From: Pelodera strongyloides
Taxonomy: Eukaryota > Nematoda > Chromadorea > Rhabditida > Rhabditidae
Length of the DNA stretch: 64,000 nt
Direction: 5' to 3'
Assembly: GCA_036852015.1 (NCBI GenBank)
Contig: JAANDG010000080.1
Span: 1 to 64,000 of the forward strand
Shown: positions 35,155 through 47,100 of the stretch, in pieces
Layout of the letters: each line of letters opens with the position of its first letter
Position numbering within the stretch: position 1 is the stretch's first letter
Program-made: the position numbers and the translations under genes
The notes under the pieces: generated by a model
The model's database searches: none
What the model saw: only the letters and a program-made list of their open reading frames with translations
What the model was told of the DNA's origin: nothing

Positions 35155-38100
35155 GAGGGAGTGAGAGAGAGCGAGAGAGAGACGGCGAGCAAAGAGTAAG
35201 AGTAAGTCAGAAATAGAAATACAAATGCATAGAGGGAAAATGCATAGAGGGACAGGAGGAAGGGAGATGAGATAGAGTAAGAGCCAGAGAGCAAGAGAGA
35301 GAAAAGAGAGAAATAGAGAGAAAAGAGAGCAGATTGGATGGCGAGAAGGAAGCAGCGATGGGAAAAGGTGATTTTTTCCCGAGAGTCATTGGACAATTTT
35401 ATAATTTCAATAAAATAAACTGCTGATTTTCTTCCGCAAACCTTTGTTCCGACGGGGCAAATACAAGCCCAGGTTCCTTCGATGGGATCCTCCCTGCATA
35501 AGCCGCCATTACAGTCTTCTAAAGAGTATTGTATTCTTAGAATTTTTATTAAAACGAAATACCGGCCAGTTTTTTAAACGCATCGAGTGCATCAGCATCC
35601 TTATGCAGCTTATGCTAATTAACATAAATTAGAATAAAAAATCGAGCTAAATTCGGACAACTTTTCATAAGTCACGGAGATGTATTGCAAATCTTATAGG
35701 ATCCACATACTTCCTTGTTTTATAACGTTCCTTATTACGGTACTAACCTGGCCCACAGTTGTGCGCGAGTCGTTCGCAGTTATCTCCCTCGAATCCTGAT
35801 TCGCAATGGCAAATGAAACCGCGATTCACGTTGGCGGGGATGCAGAGTCCTGAATTAGACATTTTAAATAGCTAGTGGTTTTACAATTAGAAAGTTATTT
35901 TTCTAGCAGGTGGAAGCTTCTAATGCAAAGCAACTTGTGTAGGTGTAGGAGCTTCAATTAAATTATGTTTTTCTTGCAACTTCTGTTCTCCCGTAAGTTT
36001 ACCAAGCGGATCACAATATAGTTAGTCCATCAGAGTTATTACTAAAGCTGATATAAACAACAACAAAAAATGCTACCGCACCTGGCGTATACTATGGATA
36101 ATATTTTGCGAGGCGTGTTACTTGAATTGCTCATAACAGTCGCTGGAAATAAAATAACGGCGGCACACATACTGTGAGCCATACGTTTGCCATTTCTCCG
36201 CAGAACCCTAACCTGCGTTTTCGCACGGATCTCCATCACACGGATGGTAGTGTGAGACCTGGCCGACTCTCCTAGCAGAACCGAGATCTAGCGGCTCATC
36301 GTGGACGACCACACTGCTCACAACGCCTAGAATAAATATACACATTTTTGTATGACTTTTTTTCCGACATGTGAACTTTGGCAGATGATAAATTTTCTTT
36401 TCATATGCAACGAAGGAACGAACGAAGTGACCAAGTTAATCCATTTTCTTAGAAATGCAAGGCACAATTTGGCCTATTTTCAATGGCCAGCTGGAAAATA
36501 GGTGTTGGTAAATAATGTGCAAGCGTTGGTTAGTAATGGTGCTCCAGTGGTGCTCAATCGCTATTCCTGGTCAGGAAGTGTACTAACTGAAACAAACAAA
36601 AAAAAACCAGAGCGGGCCGGACCCGGACCGTGTATTTCGGGCACGGGACACGTGCGGAGTTCAATTCTCTTGCGAAGACGGACCTTTATGCTAAGATCAA
36701 GTACCTCTATAATTTGTGTCAAAGTCGGTTAGATACTTCTCCGATCTGTTCCCGGTACCGCCAACATCCAAAGAAGTCGAATCAAAAGGCATTGGTGTAG
36801 GCTCGACACTATGCAAATTAGCTTGCACATCGCCGGAATTTAGTTGCACCGATGCTGAAATAGGAATAGTATTAGACGAGTGTGCCAACATATTCGCCCG
36901 CGGTTTGCCAACAAGTTCTTCGGTTTCTAATGCGCGCAACGCGAGTTACAGCTGTGAAACCATGTGTTAACGCCTGACCCAGTCTGAAGACTGTGAATTT
37001 ATCATCTGGAACTCGTCCGCTACTCTGCTCAGGACATACAATTTGACTTTTTATATTGAACCACCTTTGAATAAATGTTCAACAAAGTTAATTGAAACAA
37101 AAAAAAAAGTAAAAAGAATCACGTCCAACCTTGGTCGTTATCATTCTTGATTTCCACACTATTCCAGTCATTCACGTAGACATCGTTGGGCGATTCGAGA
37201 CGCTCTGAGAAATATAACGCATTTGAAGGGACCGGACACGTGGTTTGAGCAGCATATACTGCACAACTGCGTTTCCATGTACTATTATGCTGGTGTCTTT
37301 CATTTGCATTATCGTAATAAACTTGCTCCTCACACTCACAATCAGCCTGAGAAAGTCAGACATAATTATTATACATAGAAAGCACGTCATTAACTAATTA
37401 TCAAACAGATACCAATTCCGTTTCCGACATCGTAGGTGTAGACAAACTTTCCGTTTTGCAATCCTGCTGCGTGGAATACGGCCACATGGCCGGATGGGTT
37501 CACCTTATCAGAGTACACCATCAAACCTGCAATTAGCCAGCAATTACACTCTATAATTTCCGCGCAACTAACCGCTTGTACATATTCAAATTTATATTAT
37601 ATACTCTGTCTTCAGCACTCCCTCTATCTCTTCCTCTCTCGTTCGCTCAACATTCTTTTATTAAGTTCTTCGAAAAACTTTTGAACCTGTGTTACTTCAG
37701 AGTCTTCAGACTTCAGATACAAAAGATACTCCGCGAAAAGAATTAGCGCCGTTTTCATGATAAAGGCCTTCCTTTCCGAAAACTTTCGCAAAGAATTAAC
37801 AAATACTCAGGTCCACGAGCGCCCGACGCGGTTACCCACAACCGCGTCGTGCGGGTAGCAAATAATGAGCGCATCGCGCGGGTAACCGCGCGGGCACGCT
37901 TTTCTAAGGGTCCTAGCCGTAACCGCACCGCGCGATTAAGATCGTGGTACTAAGTAAAAAGTAGTGACCTACCATCTCCAGGCCTTGGCTTGAAGTGAAT
38001 ATTCAGCTTGACGTTATTGAACGCTGTATTATTCATCGGAGGCAACTGAAGGTAGCTGGTTCCATCAAATTCGGGAATAAATTCTAAAAGCAGGTTCGAA

Positions 38101-41100
38101 TGTATACATATTCATTTCAGGCCAAAGTTGGACCAAAGTTGAACCAATGTTACTCATTTCCAGGTTTTATAAAGAATACAACGGTTATATGGATATAAAC
38201 CATTAGTGACAAAAAAAAACAAAAAAAATAATGCACCAGAAAAACTATAATTTATGTGTTTTCTGTGTGCTGTTAAATAAAACAAACTGTGTGTTGAACA
38301 TTGTACGTAATAAATATTATAACTGCGTAGGCTATCTCCTACAAAAAATATAATTAATTAATAATTAGTTATTATAACTTATAACTACCGTACCTGTAAC
38401 AGTGAGTTGCACATTGTATTTAGTTTCATCCCCTTTGGCGTCTTTCATAGTACACTCGTACTCTCCGGTTGCATCGCGGTCGACGTTGGGAATTTTTAGA
38501 ATTCCTGAAAAAAAAATCATTTTTTTCAAGCTAGTGTTCAAAAAGGTACTTTTTACAGAAGTAAATGTTGGTGAAAACGGCCACTGTACCGAAGAACAGT
38601 AACACAGTAATTTGGCCCAATTTGTTTAGTCAAATGACGAAATTAACCTCTATTCTGTACAGCATCCTGCTTCAATTCTTTCCCGTCTGCCCGTTCCCAG
38701 TCTACTGACTGAACAGTGGTGTTCTTTGGAGCGGCCGCGCAGCTGAGGAACGCCTAAAGAGGTTTGTAATTAAAGCGGTATAACATCCGGTTTTTTTAAG
38801 CTCATGCTCAACTATGTATTTTCACGTAGTGAAGTATGCACAAAAGCACGATTTTTTGGTCTAATTATAATCATTTGCATATAGCATACAACATAGCCTG
38901 ATCAGTGGTGTAGGTCTACTACCAATGAACCTCTGTAGAAATGTTCCTTTCATTTTGTTTTACTAATATTATAAATTGTTCTTCTTATTACTAATAATTC
39001 CCATTTTCTAACTTACATCTTCACCAATTCCCTTCGTCAGCGTGTTCGGACGTGAAATAGTAGCGTCTGAAACACTCGTTACATGGTTATGTACAATTGC
39101 ATTATAAAAACATGTACATGCACATAGTTTTTTGTTTCGTACATAATTTTTTTTCAGCCCGACGTCTTGGCTAAGAGTATGATAACTTGAGTCGGAATTA
39201 CCGGAACTCAAACGACAACCAACTGTTCATTTTTTGCCTTTCCTACATTCTGAATTGCCTATGTTGAATGCTCGTCGTTTATTGTTAGTTAGGATTTTGA
39301 GAGACTTTAGCAGATGTGACGACCTCAATACTAACCATTTCTGTAGAAAACTACCCTTTTAAAAATCGTTTGAAACGTATTTTGAATATTGTAATGTCCC
39401 TTTCCGTTCTTGACTTTGAAACATGTTTTCCCAGAAGAAAACGTTCAAGTAACCTTGAATGTGTATACACAACATAGGAAGGGGAGCAACCCATCTGGCG
39501 ACGTTTATATGTTTTTTTTTTATGAGTCAGCCTATTTAGTGACCACTTGGTGACCTTATTGTAACAAAGTTTTCTGTCAGATTTGCTCAAGGCAGGATTT
39601 TGAGAAACTGCCATCATGTATTACGGCTGTAGTAACCATTTACTGTAAAAAATATCCTTTTAAAGTACTTTGAAACGTTTTTTGAATATTTAACCGTGTA
39701 GTTCAGGCACGGGACACGCGCGGAGTTCAGTTCTCTCCTACACGAGAAAAAAAGTTTCCCCAATTTACTTGCACAGAATGTCCGGAATTTCAGACATATT
39801 ACTGTGAAAACCGCATTTCTTTATGCCTAGAACTCGTAGAGATATTTCACGGCAAACAATTCGGCCAGGTACCGTAGTCAGAATCAATTTTTGCTCTTTT
39901 AAGGTATTAAAGTATTGAAAACGCTTTGTTATAATGGTAGGAACGTTTGTCATTCGTTTGACGATTAGTATGTGGAGAAAGAATACTAATGGACGGATAT
40001 GGACGGATAGAAAACGTATTTTAACCTTTCTGACTACGGTACCTGGCCGAACTGTTTGCCGTGAAATATCTCTGCGAAATTCCGGACATTCTGTGCAAGT
40101 AAATTGGGAAAAACTTTTTTCTGGTGGGCGTCTCCCTTTAATACTTTCCCTACATTTTCTTGAATTTTAAATATTTTTTTTTTGAAAAAAAAAAAGTGAA
40201 TTTGAATATACACGTCATGCGATAAGTACCACGCACACAATCACACTGACAAAAAACCACAGCGAGCGATAAGAAACATTTATTTGATTTATTTAGTTTA
40301 ATACGAACATTTGTTAATACTACTACAATTAAACGACGACTATATACCCAAGTAAAAGACTTCAAGCAGCACCATGTTTTCGTTAACGATATATAAAAAA
40401 CAGCATACAAAATTGGGGGTCAGACACATTGAAACGTATTATTTGGGCAAGTTTAAAGCGAAATAACGGCCGGCTTTTGCAACGCATCTCAAATAACTGC
40501 ATTCACATCTGCAGTTCATGCTAAGTGGGTCGAATTGGGTTCATCTGCATATGCATGGGAATGCAGTTGTTATACTTACGTTTCAGGAACCGCCCGTTAT
40601 TTCGCTTGAATGGTTAATAATACTCGGGCAAAATGCATATAATACTGATTAGTTACACTGTAACACATCCCTAGCGTGCTTACAATACTAAAAGACAAAC
40701 AACATAAGGCAGTACTGAATATGAGATAGAATACTGTAGAATACGTTTCATACTGTGGATATTAGACTTATTAAATATCAGATAGGGCAGTTTACTCTTT
40801 AGTCAATTTAGTGTCCGTTTTTGTGTAGCTCATCTTTTAAAGGAGCCATTTTTGTTTATAATGAGCAATGAAATTGAGATTTTAATCTAAGTAATACAAA
40901 CCTTGTGTTCTAACATTATTTCGAGTATGGCACGCACATAAAATATAGATTTTGTATCGCATTCGAGAAACACCGAGACAAGAGGGACATTTTTTCATTA
41001 TTGGGGGAAGGTTAAAACATTTGGCAAGGCACATTGTAATCTAAAGAGAACTAACGAGGATAGCCTAGTTCGGTTAGGTATACTGTTTGTAATAAATGAT

Positions 41101-44100
41101 GTCGTTTTCTAATGCCCAATCAGTTTCTGCTTTCTGCTATCAATAAGCAGCACCTAACCTCTAGGCTCTCTGATCATAGTTATAAACTACTTTTTCGAAA
41201 AACACGGACATTTATGGGTTGGAGAGATTAATGTGCGGGAAGCCACGACTCAAAATGTTCACGGAGTTGCGTGCGGCGTGCGCGCGTGGGTCGAGGTGCA
41301 GCGCGGCGAGCATGCGATCGCCGGTGCATTCGGCCACGCCGGGTGCGGGTAGCATGCTTGCGCTTGCGTTTTGCTCCGACGTTGAGGACGCTGCGCGTCT
41401 CGAGCGGTCCGGCGATGGTCTTGGCGCGGCACTTGTACACGCCGCCGTCCTCCTCCTTGAGGTCGGTGAACTGGAGCCGCGAGCCGGTAACCTAGAGAGA
41501 AAATATTAGAAGTCACAAAGAGTGACGCCAAACTCAAACCCCTTATTGGACTGATGATAAGGTTTCGCCTATTTATAAAGGATGACACGCGTCGCCTATT
41601 TATAAAGGCCCTAAGCCTAAGCGTCTGAGCAGTGAGTGTGTCCTTTGGGCACATTGTTATTTATACCCTTTTTTATAAAGAACGGGATCGATTTAAGTTC
41701 AACAAGGTCCTCTAAACTAACAATATATGAAAGAATCAGGTTCGCATTTTTTGAAAGGTATTGATCGCAAGCTTACAATTATGTTCTGGGCAAGGCGCCG
41801 GGGTTAGCATGGACTGCGAAGACAGGGAAAATGCGCCACAGCTTGCTTACAATTAGACAAGCACTGCTGCCATAGGGAACCAAGCCGGGTGTTTTGGAAG
41901 ATGAAAATATTAATGCGCAAAGTAGGATATAGTGCATTGTGACAAAAATAGGCATGGGGACTTAAAACTAAAACATAAAGATAGGATTTTGCGCTGGGCC
42001 CCTCTTCCCTCCATTTGATTAACTCACGGTCGTATTGCATGAGTAGTCGATTTGGAAAAATCGAAATGGCTGAATGGCACTATATTCAGAGGCACAAAAA
42101 GGGGCCTAACAGGCCAGGAACCTTCCTCTCTCTCTCTCTCTCCTCTCTCCTCTCTCTCTCTCTCTTTGTTCTCGCAATTGTCTCTTTATTTCTTTCACTA
42201 CAGCAAATTTACCAGTCGATTTGAAAAGCGAAGCCACCGAAATCCAAAACCAAACCCCTTCGTGACCAGACACAACTTCACTCTTTTCCCACGCAGTGAA
42301 GGTAGAAGGTTGTAGGTGTTGGTTAGTACCGATCGCCGGATATCAGATCAGGGGGCGGTACCATCAATACAATCAACCAATCAATATTACCTGAACATTC
42401 TCTGGCAACGAGTCTGCGCCCTCTCTCGTCCAAGTGATCTCTGCGTTAGGATCTCCAGTGACCTGCAATTTATGTGAAATTTACACACTAACGAAGCACT
42501 GATTAACCATCGCCCAAGCCTCGTATACAAATTTTTAGACGGTCAAGCTCACGAAAAACCACCAATATGCCTAAACATCCAAAACTAACTCCAAAAATAT
42601 CGCATCCGAGTTATAAAATACGTTTCATAGTGTTTATATGATATATCCATGCTTTGGTGGTTTGATTGCCTGTGCATTTTTATGCCATATTTCCTAAATA
42701 ACACGTCCAGAAAAAGTTCAATATATTCTGGACCTACCCCTGGCCCAATTAAGGAATTGCTGAATCTCTAGACCCCGTCATAATGTTCAATGTGACCGAA
42801 AACTTACTCATTTCCACGATCATTGTGCTCTCCACTAATATGAGGTTTTTACATAAGTTCTACAAAATGTACAGTATTCCGAGAAAAAAAGTGATGTGCT
42901 TTATTTCCAAGGAATAATTGATGTAGCCTCAGGTAAATTACGCATATAAAACATCCCATACTTCATCCAACGAGCTATAGTTAAAAGCGAAACACTGGCC
43001 CGTTTTTTGAAACGCTTAGCGTACACCAGCATTCTTATGCTGCATATGTAAATGAGGATAAATCAGAACACAAAATCGAGCTCAATTCGAGTTACTTAGC
43101 ATAAAAAAGTAAGAATTCAGTTGTCCATGATGCGTTTCAAAAACCCGCCGGTATTTCTCTTTGAACACCGGAAGCCATAATTAACACCCCCAAGATATTT
43201 TAGTTTCTGTACCTTGCAGTCGAACCAGGCTCTATCGCCGACGGAGACGGATTCTGATGACACGTCCAACATCACTTGGATCATGGTGTCGGGGACTGAA
43301 AACGGTTTTTACTCATTTTCGAAATTATAAAAGTAGAAAACAAACAAACTATTATGCACGCTCAGTGAAATCGGACCTGTCGAACCTTTGACCTTACGTG
43401 AAAATACGTGAAAATGATATCACTAAAGTGAAAATGCTACTACCGAAATGGTCACCGACTGGTCACTAACCAGTCAGCAAATACCAAATGTTTTTTTTTT
43501 TCGGTGAAACCTATTTGCTGAGGGGCTACAAACGGTATTTTGTGGCCTCGGCAATTATTCCATTTTCCTGTGTAGAGTACTATGACCATTCCATTGCTTC
43601 ATTCACAGTTAGCTATGTAGACTGCTTGGTCTGTCAATATTCACCAAAACGAACCATTTGAAAACCTAGTCGACTGTTGTCAGTTGTTTCATATGCTTGC
43701 TGCCATGCTGTTTACTTATATTATGTTAGATAATTGTGACCTAATTACCTAAGCTAACTTACCGTAGATCTTAGCATCGACGTATCCCTCAACAACACTG
43801 TTCTCGATGTTCACCTTACACACGTAGAGACCGGTGGCGGTATCATCAAAGTCCTTGATCCTGTAAAGTGGGGATATATAACGTTGATTACGGAACTAAT
43901 ACATAGACATGTACTTCAGGTTCCATGAGAAAATACAACTGCATATGACATACTTACTCGAGTTTATTGCCGTTGGGATGCGCGTTGGCGGGCAGATCGC
44001 CGTCCTTGAGCGACCATTCAACCTAAATTTGCATACACATTATGAACAGGTATGAGAGTCATCCGTCTCCTAGGAAAACTTATGGGAAATATGTAAATTT

Positions 44101-47100
44101 AGTAATTGCGGTAATTAGCAATTGCAACCTTCGATCCAGGCACAGAGTACACGGGGCATGTGAACACGGCGTCGGCACCCTCGTCGAACTTGACTTCTTG
44201 AGCGTCTAAATTAATCCTATTAAATTGACATGTTATGTTTCATTAATAAATTTGAGGTCTACTGCTATCCTCATTAAATTGTTAGGCGGTGAAACCGCGA
44301 GACTGTGTAATTATGGGGTTTCCAAATATGGTGAAAATTTACAGTATCTTGGAACTAGACGAGAATATTGTTTTTATTTTTCATATTATATATGCAGGTT
44401 TCGTGCAGAAGTACGGTAGTATTGACGGAATCACACCGATTTTTTGGGATACTTGCAAACCCCAGTACTGGCAACCTACACCTAATTGTTCTTCGGTTGT
44501 ACAGTTATACTGTCTTGAAGTTTTTGGTCACTACTATTTATTTCAACTGCGTGAGGGCAATTATTTCATCTTCGAGCAAGACTGCTTGAGAATAGTTGTT
44601 CACCATTTGAGAAGTTCCAACTACTAACCAAACACAACCTTATTTCAAGATTCTAATTTAAAGAAAGAGGATGAGAGAGATATAGAGGGAATAGGCGACT
44701 TATTGCGAGAGACATTCGTCAAAGGCTAAACAGGACAGGACAAAATAGTAGTCAGAAATGAAAACTTCAAAAGTGACTACTCTGTGATCCCGAGTATCCA
44801 ATGGTGACAGCGGCGTATGCGCTGCCCACAACAGCTCCGTTATCGTCCTCGACGTTGCAGCGGTAGACACCGAAATCGTTGGTCGGGTCGGCCTTCTTGA
44901 TGACCAACTTCGGTTCGTGGCCGAGCTTTCTGATCAGCGAACCGCCGCGCAGAAGGGCCCACTCGAAGTTTTCTCCGTTCTTGGCGCCTTTAAATTAAAT
45001 TGTTGTGGTCTAGGTTTAAACACACCTGAGTATTTACGTACACGCCAATGCGTATGTACTTTGCAAGGAGAGGACATCAACATATGGGGACCTCATAGCT
45101 AGTCACCACATAGTTTCGGTTGGAAAAATAATAACTTTGAAAACAAAAGCTATGTTCTCTCCTTGAATGAACTTGTGTATCTATGGGTCGGTTTACCTCA
45201 CGTAAATAAATCAGAAAATGGTCTAGATCTAATTGGAAATGAGCATAAATGTGTCTGAGACCTGCCAGTAAACCCTCTAAATGTGTAAAATAAAAATAAA
45301 AGTAGAAGCAGAAAAGTGTTAGTCAAACACACAACAAGAAAGCATGATTAAACCGTGCACGAAACATACTCAAGTGGTAAAAAAGGTAAAAAAAAATATG
45401 TTCTTTAAAAGTGCGAAACTACATAATGAAAAATTGACACACTTGCAGTGATAACAAAGCTGTGAAACCTAGTTCTTCATTTTACGTACACTAATAAAAC
45501 AGCAAAATCGTTTTCTCACTGTAGCTGTGATTTTTAGTAATAAAGTTAATAATAAAGCAAGCCAAGTATTCCAATTGATCATACGTGATAAATAAAAGAT
45601 GCACACAAAATCATAAAGCATTCGTTATTCAAGTATCGCACCATATAAATAAGCAAATAGTGTAAGTTGCAATATAAACGTGCAAAATGCATAGGTGTAG
45701 GTTAGTGTTTGGTTAGTCGGAAACAAATTTTTTGAAATAAACGTGCATGAAAATTTCACCCAAATTGGTTTAACAGCAAACCTGTTAAACCAAGCGAACA
45801 TTTTGTAGTGTCAGGCTGTGTCAAAGTGTGTCAGCTCTGTTTGAACGTCAGGTCAAGTGTCGTCCAAAACTGTTCATTTTGTTTAACGGTAAGGCATAAG
45901 ACATGTATAACAACCCAGAGTTAGGGTTTTTTCGCTGGTTACATAAAAAGTGCAAACCAAAAGAAAACCATGCAAAACAAAATCATGCAAACCGCAAATG
46001 TATCTGTGGTAGACAATGATCCGTGTTGGTCTCATAGTGTATCTTCCGTCTTCAGAAGCGCACCAATAAAGACCGGCTTCGTCGACGGTTACGTGAAGCA
46101 GTTGTAGGAACTTTGAAGTGCTCACGACCTTCGCGTGTAGTGGATCCTTGCCAAAGTACCATTTTATGCGGTCACCATGGCTAGGGTATCTGTTCCTGGC
46201 TGTGCACAATTGGTTAGTATTTTGTTTGAAAAAGTAAACAGACAAAATGTTAGTGTTAGCACAACTATCGATCATGCAGAAAAGTGCGTGCAATAAATAA
46301 ACATGTTGAGCGGATTAAACATGCAGTTCGTGGTTTTGTATTAAGGGCACGGGTTAAGAGTTAAGTCCCTAACCTAACTCCTCTAACTAAAAGGAACCAT
46401 ATCACGAAGTTTGCGTTGTTATTTAATATATAAAAAGCGCACCTTCGACAGAGCACTGTAGCACAATTGAGTCGCCTTGAGCAACCACACGTACGCGTGG
46501 AGGATCGATTTCAACCTAGAAATCAGATTTTATTTGGGTGTAATCATTTTTTTTGTGAAAAAAAAACTTACACTTACACGACTACACCGATTATTAAGAA
46601 CAAGAACCATTAGTTATTGTTAACGTAATTATACCTTAGCATCGTCGGTGTCATCATTGCTTCCGTATACGTTTACAGTGGCGGACGCGATCTGTTCTTC
46701 GTTTCTGTATCCGCGGCACTCGTACTCGCCTGCGTAGGTGCCCTTGAACGAGGGGAAGTGGAGCACTCCCGGCTCGTTGTGCTCCTCGACGTCGGTGGGC
46801 AGTTGGTCATCGACCTGAATAGTGACGTTCATCAGTTGAATTTGGATATTCTCTCTGTCTTGCCTTTCATCTCCATGCTTCTCTCTCTCCCTCTCTCTCT
46901 CAAATTCTACATGACTCTATTTCTAACATAGCTTTATTCTTTGACCCTGACTTGATTTCGTTATCCTTTTGAGTTCTACCACTGGAATTAGATAAACTAT
47001 TCGTTTTCTCCATAAGGATATTTTCATCAGTTTTTGAAACATTTTGATTAATGGGTTTATGGCAGTGGCAAAAGTGGGAAATCATTTTTTTTACGAATTA

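Larger units (their letters stand above)
39067..41227. other. 2.1-kb intron between Ig 14 and Ig 15, repeat-filled
   Basis: Holds a direct repeat (about 39290-39392 and 39594-39690), a large inverted repeat (39751-39884 with 40028-40117) and one family 1 element (40451-40609). It follows the candidate early terminal exon, so it may also hold that isoform's 3' UTR; no AATAAA is close to the stop codon, though CATAAA occurs near 41212. Confidence 0.55.
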
